From the NCBI GenBank assembly GCA_964402955.1, contig CAYOEZ010000088.1, positions 1-17,568 of the forward strand: DNA of 17,568 nucleotides, written 5' to 3'. The position numbers and the translations under genes were made by a program. This DNA comes from CAYOEZ01 sp964402955 (lineage in GTDB: Bacteria; Chloroflexota; DTOL01; DAOUCN01). The first letter of the stretch is position 1. Every line of letters starts with the position of its first letter. Below are positions 1 through 7,043 of the stretch, piece by piece. The notes beneath the pieces are model-generated. The model saw only the letters and a program-made list of their open reading frames with translations. It searched no databases and was not told the origin of the DNA.

Positions 1-101
1 GAACCCTCACATAATTAGAGGGGCGTTTTGTCTCATTTCGATGCAAGCAATACACAACGATACCCTTTAGAGTAAGATTTCTGATGAGTCAATCCGGCCT
101 A

Positions 102-130
102 TTGACAAAAACCATCGGTTGTGCTACACT
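102..130 (+). promoter_or_regulatory. Sigma-70-type promoter of the GntR regulator gene
   Basis: A perfect -35 hexamer TTGACA (102-107) and a -10 hexamer TACACT (125-130) are separated by exactly 17 bp. The predicted transcription start is near 137, about 29 nt before the ATG at 166. The promoter shows that the longer reading frame opening with GTG at 121 cannot be the start of the protein, because that codon lies between the two promoter elements. Confidence 0.75.
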
Positions 131-131
131 T

Positions 132-146
132 GGTATACGGCATACC
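132..146. promoter_or_regulatory. Inverted repeat, probable GntR/FCD operator
   Basis: GGTAT (132-136) and ATACC (142-146) form a perfect 5-bp inverted repeat around a 5-bp centre. The repeat begins one base after the -10 hexamer and covers the predicted transcription start. FadR/FCD-type GntR regulators typically bind short dyads of the T-GGT-x-ACC-A kind, so autorepression by the product of the next gene is the simplest reading. A lone GGCATACC half-site recurs near 1230, upstream of the binding-protein gene, but without a partner arm. Confidence 0.5.
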
Positions 147-165
147 GTGCACACACGAGGGGTCG

Positions 166-906
166 ATGGTTGAGAACCGTCTCTCACTGGTCTTGAACGG
201 TGCAGATAATTCCTTGCCCCCGTTGGAACGTAGCCTGCTCAAGGATCAGGCGTGCGCGCGTCTGCGCGATCAGATCATCCTCGGCCGGATTCCCCAGGGC
301 GCCCGCCTCGTTGAACGAGAGATCGCCCAAATCCTGCACATTAGCCGGGTCCCCGTACGCGAGGCGCTCATCGAGCTTGAGAAGGAGGGCCTCCTGATCG
401 GCAGCCCGGGTGGGCGCCAAGTCATCGAACTGACCGAGGCGGACATCCGCGAGCTGTATGCCGTTCGCTATCCCCTGGAGAGACTGGCCATCGAACTGGC
501 CGCAGCCAACACCTCAACTGCCAGCCACTCCACGTTGCTTGATGCCCTGCAGACGATGAGGGATGCCATCACTGGCAAAGACATTGCCTTCTTCATCTCG
601 AGTGACGTCAGCATCCACCGCAGTATCTGGAACCAGTCGGGCAATCGTCATCTCGTCAAAGCATTGAGCGCGTTGGTGGGACCGATTCTCATGTTCACGA
701 GCATGAATGCGGCTCACCACGATTGGCACGATGTTCTACGGATGCACAACGACATCGCGGACGGGATCATGAAAGGTGATGCGCAGGCCGCGCTGGCTAG
801 CTACCAGCACCATCATTACACGTCGCTTGAAGGTAGTCTACGCATTTGGCACGAGTTGGGTACACTCACAAAGACAACAGACCCAGGTACTGCAGACCAT
901 GCATAA
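166..906 (+). CDS. GntR family transcriptional regulator, FCD subfamily
   Basis: This is a DNA-binding, ligand-responsive repressor or activator of 246 residues. A winged helix spans residues 20-88, with the family pattern LRDQIILG..P.G..L.ERE.A..L.ISR.PVREAL..LE.EGL. The all-helical FCD ligand-binding domain fills about 93-230. The D-x3-H pair in SDVSIHRSIW and the later histidine in RMHNDIADGI, which bind metal in many FCD domains, are present. The ATG at 166 is chosen because GAGGGG at 157-162 precedes it (a short 3-nt spacing) and because a consensus promoter overlaps any earlier start. It is the first gene of the locus and lies 440 bp upstream of a sugar ABC operon on the same strand, so that operon is the likely target. 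The family is secure; the effector is unknown. Confidence 0.93.
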   Translation: MVENRLSLVLNGADNSLPPLERSLLKDQACARLRDQIILGRIPQGARLVEREIAQILHISRVPVREALIELEKEGLLIGSPGGRQVIELTEADIRELYAVRYPLERLAIELAAANTSTASHSTLLDALQTMRDAITGKDIAFFISSDVSIHRSIWNQSGNRHLVKALSALVGPILMFTSMNAAHHDWHDVLRMHNDIADGIMKGDAQAALASYQHHHYTSLEGSLRIWHELGTLTKTTDPGTADHA

Positions 907-1346
907 GGCGAAACGAAAGCAATAGACCGATCGAGCAGGTGGAGTGGCGTTTCGACATCGCCGCGTTCCTAAAACGGCACGGGCAGACCCACGTTCTGGT
1001 CGCCGGCGTGGATCAACTGACGCTCACGATTGGCACGCCAGAGGATGTTGACGGGCAACACGAGAGACGGCAGAGATGGGGCAGGCGCTGCCTGGGGTTC
1101 ATCTGGCGGGCCGATACGAGCATTCCTGGGAGCATCCCGGTCGAGAACCTGTAGACGTTTTTCGCCTGCCAGGACACATACGGCAGGCGGAGGCTGCCTC
1201 GAGGCAGATGCGCCCAATGGCGAAAGGAGGCATACCAGCCCTCTGTCTTTGGCTTGACCATGTCTGCGTGAGTATTGACTGTCAGTAACAAGCAAGGTGA
1301 CACTTGCATCCCGCCGTACCATCATCATTATCCTGAGGAGAAGCAG
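907..1346. other. Palindrome-rich intergenic region upstream of the sugar transporter operon
   Basis: No convincing gene is seen in this 440-bp gap. It holds GGCAG-GCG-CTGCC at 1080-1092, an 8-bp inverted repeat (CGCCTGCC 1163-1170 with GGCAGGCG 1182-1189), a perfect 14-bp palindrome CTGCCTCGAGGCAG (1194-1207) and GCAAG-N6-CTTGC (1292-1307). A TTGACC (1254-1259) could be a -35, but no good -10 follows at normal spacing. The operon promoter and operator should lie here, but I cannot place them firmly. Confidence 0.5.
1163..1207. repeat. Compound palindrome with three interchangeable arms
   Basis: CGCCTGCC (1163-1170) can pair with GGCAGGCG (1182-1189). GGCAG (1182-1186) can instead pair with CTGCC (1194-1198), and CTGCCTC (1194-1200) forms a perfect palindrome with GAGGCAG (1201-1207). 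The middle unit GGCAGGCGGAGGCTGCC resembles the repeat found at 2912 and 7404, suggesting a degenerate copy of the same family. Confidence 0.5.
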
Positions 1347-2843
1347 ATGAGTCGTCAAACGGTCAGTAGAAGGGATCTCTTGAAGCTCGGCATAGGGCTG
1401 GCGACGGTATCGCTGGTCAGCGCGTGCGGGGCGACACCCACGGCTACACCAACAACGGCGCCGCCAACGCCGACCAAGCCGCCTACCCCGCCAACGGCAA
1501 CGCCGGTACCTGTTCAGCCAACGGCCACCAAGCCACCGGCTGCGCCGACTGCCGCGCCGCCCACCGCTGCCCCACCCACAGTCACACCAGCGCCCAGCGC
1601 GGCCAGCTTTGACTGGATGCAGCAGAAGGGCAAGTCCCTCGTCGTTCTCTTGACCCAGTCACCCTACTACACGGTGCTGCAGAAGATGGTGCCCGACTTC
1701 GAGAAGCTAACCGGCATAAAGGTGGAGATGCAGGTTGTTCCCGAGCAGCAGGTGCGCCAGAAGCTACCCATCGAACTGAACGCCAAATCATCGGGCATAG
1801 ATGTCTTCTCCTCCTCGTTGCATGTGGAGAAGGGCCTCTTTGCTAAGGCTGGTTGGTATGAGCCACTGATCAAGTACCTGGAGAATCCCAAGTTGACGCC
1901 GCCCGACTACAACTGGAAAGACTTCGGCCCATCTGGTGTGTCGTGGGTAACGCTGGCTGACGGTACGATCGTTGCCACGCCGGGCAGCCTGGGCCTCTTC
2001 TCCTTTATGTACCGCAAGGACCTCTATACTGACAAGGGCCTGAAGGCGCCCCAGACCCTTGACGATCTGCAGGCAGCGCTCAAGGCCACCCACAATCCAC
2101 CAAGTGTGTATGCCTTCGTCGGCCGCGGGCTCAAGAACGCCAATGTCCCGCTTTGGGGCATGTTCCTGGTCTCCATGGGCGGCAGCTACCTGGACTCGAC
2201 GGGCACCAAGCTGACCACGACCAGCACCGAAGCCGTCGAGGCAGCCAAGATGTATTCCAGCATCATGAAGACCTATGCCCCTCCGGGCGCCATCGGCTTC
2301 AACTGGAACGAGGCCCAGGGTTCCTTCTCCCAGGGGCAGGCTGGCTGCTGGCCAGATGGCCTCAACTTCGCCGCTCCGTTGGAGGACGCCACCAAGTCCA
2401 AGGTGGCCGGCAAAGTTGGCTACACGCTCTTCCCCGGGACGGCCAAGCAGAAGCCCTTCTCCGGCACAGCGATCGATGCCCTGGCCCTCAATCCCTATGG
2501 CAAGAACAAGGAAGCGGCCTGGCTCTTCAATGTCTGGGCCAGCAGCCGCGCTTCGCAGTTCAGGCTGACTGTCGAAGGCTCGTTTAACGGCACGCGCCTG
2601 TCCATCTACGATGATCCGGAATACGTCAAAGCGCAGCCGTTGCCCAAGGAGTGGACCGAAGCTGTCAAGGGCTCAATCGCGTCGGGCCGGCCGCAATTGC
2701 CGCAGATCACGGACGTCACCCAGTTCCGCGACATCTTTGGCATCGCCCTGACCAAGATGATCGAAGGCGGCGATGCTAAGGCGCTGCTAGAAGACGCGAC
2801 CAAGGAGTTCGAGCCGATTCTTAAGAAGAGCCTCGAAGGGTAA
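1347..2843 (+). CDS. Sugar ABC transporter substrate-binding lipoprotein
   Basis: This is the extracytoplasmic solute-binding protein of a carbohydrate ABC importer (UgpB/MalE superfamily, family 1), 498 residues. The N-terminus carries a twin-arginine signature (SRRDLLK, residues 7-13), a hydrophobic stretch and a lipobox ending in Cys27 (LVSAC). The mature protein is therefore probably exported folded by Tat and lipid-anchored. Residues 28 to about 83 are a Pro/Thr/Ala-rich linker, followed by a typical two-lobe binding domain. Within it, FEKLTGIKVEMQVVP near the start and EAAWLFNVWASS near the end are family-like. The ATG at 1347 has GAGGAG 6 nt upstream; an in-frame ATG-less extension from 1275 has neither a ribosome site nor a signal peptide. 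Two permease genes follow. The substrate cannot be read from sequence; a sugar, methylated sugar or polyol is likely. Confidence 0.92.
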   Translation: MSRQTVSRRDLLKLGIGLATVSLVSACGATPTATPTTAPPTPTKPPTPPTATPVPVQPTATKPPAAPTAAPPTAAPPTVTPAPSAASFDWMQQKGKSLVVLLTQSPYYTVLQKMVPDFEKLTGIKVEMQVVPEQQVRQKLPIELNAKSSGIDVFSSSLHVEKGLFAKAGWYEPLIKYLENPKLTPPDYNWKDFGPSGVSWVTLADGTIVATPGSLGLFSFMYRKDLYTDKGLKAPQTLDDLQAALKATHNPPSVYAFVGRGLKNANVPLWGMFLVSMGGSYLDSTGTKLTTTSTEAVEAAKMYSSIMKTYAPPGAIGFNWNEAQGSFSQGQAGCWPDGLNFAAPLEDATKSKVAGKVGYTLFPGTAKQKPFSGTAIDALALNPYGKNKEAAWLFNVWASSRASQFRLTVEGSFNGTRLSIYDDPEYVKAQPLPKEWTEAVKGSIASGRPQLPQITDVTQFRDIFGIALTKMIEGGDAKALLEDATKEFEPILKKSLEG

Positions 2844-2849
2844 TCTACC

Positions 2850-2892
2850 AGACATGCAGCCGAGAACCTGCATTCTTTCCGGCTGCATGTCT
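2850..2892 (+). terminator. 13-bp perfect stem-loop between binding-protein and permease genes
   Basis: AGACATGCAGCCG (2850-2862) and CGGCTGCATGTCT (2880-2892) pair perfectly around a 17-nt loop, starting 6 nt after the binding-protein stop codon. No run of T follows, so it is more likely a 3'-end protecting or partly terminating structure than a full terminator. Such hairpins commonly keep binding-protein mRNA more abundant than permease mRNA. Confidence 0.7.
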
Positions 2893-2911
2893 GCGGGTCG
2901 ATCCCCCTGCT

Positions 2912-2934
2912 GGGCAGGCGCAAGCTGCCCGTAC
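2912..2934. repeat. Interspersed palindromic repeat, copy in intergenic region
   Basis: GGGCAG-GCGCAAG-CTGCCC followed by GTAC. The 19-bp core is identical to the copy at 7404-7422, and TAC follows one base after the core in both copies. It can form a 6-bp stem with a 7-nt loop. It lies just downstream of the 13-bp stem-loop, in the gap between the binding-protein and permease genes. Confidence 0.75.
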
Positions 2935-3031
2935 CTTCGGCTGTTGTCGCCGCGATCGCCAGTCACGGCTACGATACCGCGAGTCCCAACCAATGGGCGT
3001 CCGAAGGCATCGTGTCAGACGGAGAAGGCGC

Positions 3032-3955
3032 ATGACTGTCTCTACTGCTCGTGACGGCGTGGCTGCACGATGGCACAGGCTCGCCCTCTATGTAGACCGC
3101 CACCTTTACACATTGATGATTCTGCCCGCGGCAGTGGTGCTCCTGCTTATCATCGCCTTTCCGCTGGCCTACAGCGTGTGGATGAGCGTCCACGAATACT
3201 CCATGGGCGCCACAACGCCGCCACGCTTCGTTGCTATGGCCAACTATGTGAAGCTACTCACCGATCATCGTTTCCAGACAGCGGTGCCGCGCACGCTCTT
3301 CTTCACCCTGTTGGGTGTGGCCGGCCCCGTTCTCGTTGGAACGGTTGCTGCTTTGGCCTTCACCCGCACCTATCCAGGCCGTGGGCTGCTGCGTACTATC
3401 TTCACGCTGCCCATGCTGGCAACGCCCGTCTCCATCGCTCTGATCTGGCAGATGATGTTTCATCCACAGCTTGGTGTGCTCAATTATCTACTCAGCCTGA
3501 TCAAGGTTCCTCCTTTCTTATGGGTGTTCTCCAGCAATTCCGTCATACCCTCCCTGGCCCTGGTGGAGACCTGGCAGTGGACACCGTTTGTGATGTTGAT
3601 CGTGTTGGGCGGCCTTGCCTCGCTGCCCGAAGAGCCAGTTGAGGCCGCGCGCATTGATGGCGCATCGTACTTGCAGATTCTGCGCTACGTCACGTTGCCC
3701 CTGCTTTGGCCTTACATCATGGTGGCGATCGTGCTGCGCTCCATCGACGCGCTCAAGTCGTTTGACATCATCTACGTCATTACGCAAGGCGGCCCGGGGA
3801 CGGCATCGGAGACGATCAACATCTTCCTCTATCTCCAGGCCTTTGCTTTCTACAACGTGGGGTATGCCTCGGCCGTTGTGGTCATCTTCTTCTTGACTAT
3901 CATGCTGTTGAGTGTGGGACTTCTCATCGTGAGGCGAAAGACGTCATGGCAATAA
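3032..3955 (+). CDS. Sugar ABC transporter permease (MalF/UgpA type)
   Basis: This is one of two inner-membrane subunits that form the transport channel, 307 residues with about six membrane segments. The first is at about residues 27-50, after a charged cytoplasmic N-terminus. The cytoplasmic EAA loop that docks on the ATPase is clear at 204-224 (EAARIDGAS ... LP), and the ending VGLLIVRRK is usual for the family. The start at 3032 is preferred because GGAGAAGG (3021-3028) precedes it. The alternative ATG at 2993 would add 13 mostly arginine residues and has no ribosome site. The gene ends inside the next one (10-bp overlap), which indicates translational coupling. No ATPase gene is found beside it. 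Confidence 0.93.
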   Translation: MTVSTARDGVAARWHRLALYVDRHLYTLMILPAAVVLLLIIAFPLAYSVWMSVHEYSMGATTPPRFVAMANYVKLLTDHRFQTAVPRTLFFTLLGVAGPVLVGTVAALAFTRTYPGRGLLRTIFTLPMLATPVSIALIWQMMFHPQLGVLNYLLSLIKVPPFLWVFSSNSVIPSLALVETWQWTPFVMLIVLGGLASLPEEPVEAARIDGASYLQILRYVTLPLLWPYIMVAIVLRSIDALKSFDIIYVITQGGPGTASETINIFLYLQAFAFYNVGYASAVVVIFFLTIMLLSVGLLIVRRKTSWQ

Positions 3956-4773
3956 AACCACGCAAGCTTCTGGATGGTGTTGCCTTTGGCAGCTTTGTCT
4001 TCGCCCTGATGCTGCCTACCCTGTTCTTCTTTTTCTGGATGATCTCGCTGTCCCTGAAGACCGACGCCGATAATCTGTCCTTCCCGCCGATCTTCATCCC
4101 ATCGGCGCTGACAGTGAAGAGCTATGCCAGTGTCTTTGAGAGCAGCCCCTTCGGCCGCTACGCCCTAAACAGCCTGATCGTGGCTGTGGGAGCAACGTCG
4201 CTGTCGTTGCTCCTGGGCGTGCCAGCGGCATATGGCATTGCCCGCTCGCGACGCTATGGCTCGGCGCTCTTCATCCTTGTCGCCCGCATGACACCGGCCC
4301 TGAGCTTTCTCATTCCCTGGTTTATCCTCTTCCAGCGTTTGGGCCTGTCCAACACCTACCAATCGCTCATTCTCACGCACATCATCATCGGCCTTCCGTT
4401 GGTCATCTGGATCATGTTGGGCTTTTTTGAAGACATCCACCCCGAGCTGGAGGATGCTGCGGTCATAGATGGCTGTTCGCACTTTGGCAGTTTCATGCGT
4501 GTGGCCGTGCCGCTGACCAGGCCCGGAATAGCCGTGTCGGGCATCCTTGCCTTCATCTTCTCGTGGAACAACTTCATCTTCGCCGTCGTCCTGGCAGGGC
4601 CGCGCTTGCAGACGCTGCCCGTGGCCATTTTCAACGTGTTGACCTTTGAGCAGATCAACTGGGGGCCGTTAGCAGCCGCAGCCTTGCTCGTGACAGCACC
4701 TGTGCTCGTTCTGGCTGTCATGGTGCAGCGCAATATCATTACCGGCCTCGCTGCCGGAGGACTGAAGGGCTGA
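3946..4773 (+). CDS. Sugar ABC transporter permease (MalG/UgpE type)
   Basis: This is the second channel subunit, 275 residues with about six membrane segments beginning near residue 13. The EAA loop is at 169-190 in the form EDAAVIDGCS ... PL, with the conserved glycine and proline kept. The ATG overlaps the last codons of the upstream permease, so the two are made together and pair as a heterodimer, as in MalFG. The UroD-like gene that follows begins 5 nt after its stop codon, tying the transporter to that enzyme set. Confidence 0.93.
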   Translation: MAIKPRKLLDGVAFGSFVFALMLPTLFFFFWMISLSLKTDADNLSFPPIFIPSALTVKSYASVFESSPFGRYALNSLIVAVGATSLSLLLGVPAAYGIARSRRYGSALFILVARMTPALSFLIPWFILFQRLGLSNTYQSLILTHIIIGLPLVIWIMLGFFEDIHPELEDAAVIDGCSHFGSFMRVAVPLTRPGIAVSGILAFIFSWNNFIFAVVLAGPRLQTLPVAIFNVLTFEQINWGPLAAAALLVTAPVLVLAVMVQRNIITGLAAGGLKG

Positions 4774-4777
4774 GAAC

Positions 4778-5842
4778 ATGTACACCTCGTTCGAGGATGC
4801 AGTCAAGGAGTACCTGACGCCAGTGCCGACGCCGGCTGGTCTATCCAGCCGCGAGCTCGTGCGCAAGGCAATCGAGTTCGACAATCCCCCCTGCCTGCCG
4901 TATAGCTCGATGTCCCCCCTGAGCGGCGACTTCTGCGAGTATCGGGTACTGGAGATCGTTGCCAGCTTGTTCCAGAAGGACAAGAAGCCATTCGGCACTG
5001 TCTACTACGACGAGTGGGGAGTTGGTCTGGAAGTGACCGGACGGGATTGGGACCAGGCTATCCACTATCCGTTGCAGAACTTGAGCACACTTGACAGCTA
5101 TCACTTCCCTCCGGCAATCACACCCGAGCGTCTGGCATGGGCGTTTCCCCATCTGCAGCGCGGGGCGGAAGAGGGGAAGTACGTCATTGGTCGCGATCCT
5201 ATCATGATGGCGGAGCGAGTGCGCTCTCTCATGGGTTTTGAAGAGATGATGATGGCTCCCTACACGCACCCGGATGAGTTGTGCGCGCTGTTGGCCCGGC
5301 TGACCAGCATGACCATCGAGGCCATCGAGTTCTGGGCATCGTTAGGCTATGTGCATGGCTTCATGACGAGCCAGGATTGGGGGCTGCAAACTGGTCTGCA
5401 AATGAAGCCAGAGACGTTTCGTGAGTTCTACAAACCGTACTACGCGCAGTTGACCGACGCCTGCCATCGCCACGGCCTGCACCTCATGTGGCACAATTGC
5501 GGCTACATCGTGGACATTATCCCCGACATGATCGAGCTGGGGGTAGACGTCGTGCAACTCGATCAACCGCGCGTGATGGGCCATCAATTGCTGGCGGAGA
5601 GATTCGGCGGCAGGATTGCCTTCTTCAACTCGGTGGACATCCAGTTCATGGTCCAGCCCGACGTCCCGCTCACGGATCGGCAGATTGAGGACGAGGTGGC
5701 GGAAATGGTTCGCCCCTTCCACACCCTGCCGGGGGGACTTCTGCTACGCCAGTACATTGCACCGCACTCGGTTGGCATCACCGAGCATCAGAATAGGGTC
5801 GCCCACGCCGCATTTCTCAAGTATGGGCTCAGGGAGCTTTGA
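4778..5842 (+). CDS. UroD/MtaA-superfamily protein, copy 1 (probable methyltransferase-like)
   Basis: This 354-residue protein has a TIM-barrel sequence of the uroporphyrinogen decarboxylase / cobalamin methyltransferase superfamily. Supporting blocks are DEWGVG (78-83), the TFREFYKPYY segment (213-222), and H239-N-C241-G, matching the H-x-C zinc/substrate motif of MtaA-like methyltransferases. After these come ELGVDVVQLDQP and FNSVDIQ, family hallmarks of the C-terminal half. The usual late Gly-rich loop is present as PGGLLLRQYIAPH. It is not a haem-pathway HemE: gene context and motifs differ. It begins 5 nt after the permease stop and the next paralogue follows by 3 nt, so it is clearly in the transporter operon. 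A role in handling the imported compound, perhaps removing a methyl group, is inferred. No corrinoid protein gene is visible nearby. Confidence 0.85.
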   Translation: MYTSFEDAVKEYLTPVPTPAGLSSRELVRKAIEFDNPPCLPYSSMSPLSGDFCEYRVLEIVASLFQKDKKPFGTVYYDEWGVGLEVTGRDWDQAIHYPLQNLSTLDSYHFPPAITPERLAWAFPHLQRGAEEGKYVIGRDPIMMAERVRSLMGFEEMMMAPYTHPDELCALLARLTSMTIEAIEFWASLGYVHGFMTSQDWGLQTGLQMKPETFREFYKPYYAQLTDACHRHGLHLMWHNCGYIVDIIPDMIELGVDVVQLDQPRVMGHQLLAERFGGRIAFFNSVDIQFMVQPDVPLTDRQIEDEVAEMVRPFHTLPGGLLLRQYIAPHSVGITEHQNRVAHAAFLKYGLREL

Positions 5843-5845
5843 CGC

Positions 5846-6880
5846 ATGAATGGATATGAACGGGTGTTGACGGCGCTACGCCTGGGCCAGCCAGACCGTG
5901 TGCCGATCGTTGAGACGAGCATAGACCCCAAGGTGATTGATGGGATCGTGCCAGGGGGCGACGTGCCGGCTCTTGTAGAGGCGCTTGATCTGGACGCCAT
6001 CGGCTGCGGGCCCTACTACCGGCGCGAGACACTCGATGCTGACCGCTATCGCGATGAGTGGGGCACCGTCTACCATGCTGATGCCGAGTTGTACGGCTCA
6101 CCAGTGGATGGGCCAATTCACCGTGCTGGTGATCTGCGCGGCTATAGACCGCCCGATCCCCTGGATGTCGAACGCCTGGGCAACCTTCCAGCTTATGTCA
6201 AGAAGTTCAAAGGCAAGCGCGCCATCATCTGGCACCAGCGCGAAGCATTCATGACCACAGCCCTGCTCTCCGGCCTGCAGGAGTTCTTGATGATGCTCTA
6301 CGACGAACCCGACCTGGTGCGCGAGATGGTGGCGATGGTTGTCGATGTCCATGTCACCCTGGTGCGGCGGGCGGTGCGCGCCGGCGCCGACGTCGTCTCT
6401 CTGGGTGACGACTACGCCTGGCGGACGGGGCCGATGATGTCGGTTGCCATGTTCCGCGAGTTCTTCCAGCCGGGGATGGCGCGCGTTGTGCAGGCAGCAC
6501 ACGATGAAGGCGCTCTGGTCGTTAAGCACTGCGACGGCAACATCTGGGAGTTGATGGAGCCGTTCGCCGCGACTGGCATCGACGCGATTAACCCGTTGGA
6601 GCCGATTGCCGCTATGGATCTGGCCGAGGTCAAACGGCGCTATGGGCACAGGTTGTGTTTGATCGGCAACGTAGACTGCGGCTACATCCTGAGCGAAGCG
6701 CCATTGCCTGAGGTCATCGCTGCAGTCAAGAAGTGCATCCGTGACGGGGGTCCGGGAGGCGGTTATATCCTTAGCTCGTCGAATAGCCTGCATTCCTCCG
6801 TCCGCCCCGAAAACTACGTGGCCATGGTCGAAGCGGGGCACACGTATGGACGGTACCCCCTGCACATGAAAGTGCTTTAG
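5846..6880 (+). CDS. UroD/MtaA-superfamily protein, copy 2
   Basis: This 344-residue protein belongs to a well-populated UroD-like subgroup. Its marks are an N-terminal ERVLTALRLGQPDRVPI block (5-21), DEWGTVY (70-76), and MFREFFQPGM (202-211). Further on are KHCDGN (227-232), where many relatives have KHTDGN or KHSDGN, then GIDAINPLEPIAAMDLAEVK, GNVDCG (274-279) and GGGYILSSSNSLHSSV (304-319). It is not closely similar to its two neighbours, so the trio is not a recent tandem duplication. It starts 3 nt after copy 1. His228 and Cys229 could help bind metal, but their spacing is H-C rather than H-x-C. A methyl-transfer or decarboxylation-like reaction is only inferred from the family. Confidence 0.87.
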   Translation: MNGYERVLTALRLGQPDRVPIVETSIDPKVIDGIVPGGDVPALVEALDLDAIGCGPYYRRETLDADRYRDEWGTVYHADAELYGSPVDGPIHRAGDLRGYRPPDPLDVERLGNLPAYVKKFKGKRAIIWHQREAFMTTALLSGLQEFLMMLYDEPDLVREMVAMVVDVHVTLVRRAVRAGADVVSLGDDYAWRTGPMMSVAMFREFFQPGMARVVQAAHDEGALVVKHCDGNIWELMEPFAATGIDAINPLEPIAAMDLAEVKRRYGHRLCLIGNVDCGYILSEAPLPEVIAAVKKCIRDGGPGGGYILSSSNSLHSSVRPENYVAMVEAGHTYGRYPLHMKVL

Positions 6881-6912
6881 GGCAGCGGGGTCACGACTAT
6901 CGGGTTTTGGGT

Positions 6913-6984
6913 ACAGAGTGCAGCGGACACCGACAGTGCGCAGCACAAAAGAGCACTGCACTCTGTGTGCTCTGCGTGCTCTGC
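6913..6984 (+). repeat. Overlapping inverted repeats and tandem 9-mers in leader of UroD copy 3
   Basis: ACAGAGTGCAG (6913-6923) is a perfect complement of CTGCACTCTGT (6956-6966). Between them CAGTGC (6934-6939) can pair with GCACTG (6953-6958), which shares three bases with the outer arm, so the two hairpins compete. Directly after come two tandem copies of GTGCTCTGC (6967-6975, 6976-6984), with a degenerate third unit at 6958-6966. The gap before the gene is 163 bp, unlike the 2-5 nt gaps elsewhere in the operon. Confidence 0.55.
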
Positions 6985-7043
6985 GCTGAGACGCCTCTCT
7001 CCGACGAACTGCTAGACAGCACAGCCCGGCAGGAGCGACAGAG

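Noticed and set aside
1..101. Possible gene end at the left edge
   Set aside because: No open frame or recognisable motif; AT-richer sequence that fits an upstream intergenic region.
121..165. GTG start for the GntR regulator, 15 residues earlier
   Set aside because: The codon sits between the -35 and -10 of a consensus promoter; the ATG at 166 has its own ribosome site.
846..1154. 102-residue plus-strand frame overlapping the end of the regulator gene
   Set aside because: Starts inside the regulator gene without a ribosome site. The part in the gap (HVLVAGVDQLTLTIGTPEDVDG) looks slightly protein-like but matches nothing I know, so a decayed gene cannot be claimed.
1254..1303. Promoter TTGACC or TTGACT ahead of the binding-protein gene
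   Set aside because: Neither has an acceptable -10 at 16-18 bp spacing.
1292..1307. GCAAG-N6-CTTGC as operator for the transporter operon
   Set aside because: A 5-bp arm inverted repeat is common by chance and differs from the dyad at the regulator promoter; noted only as part of the intergenic description.
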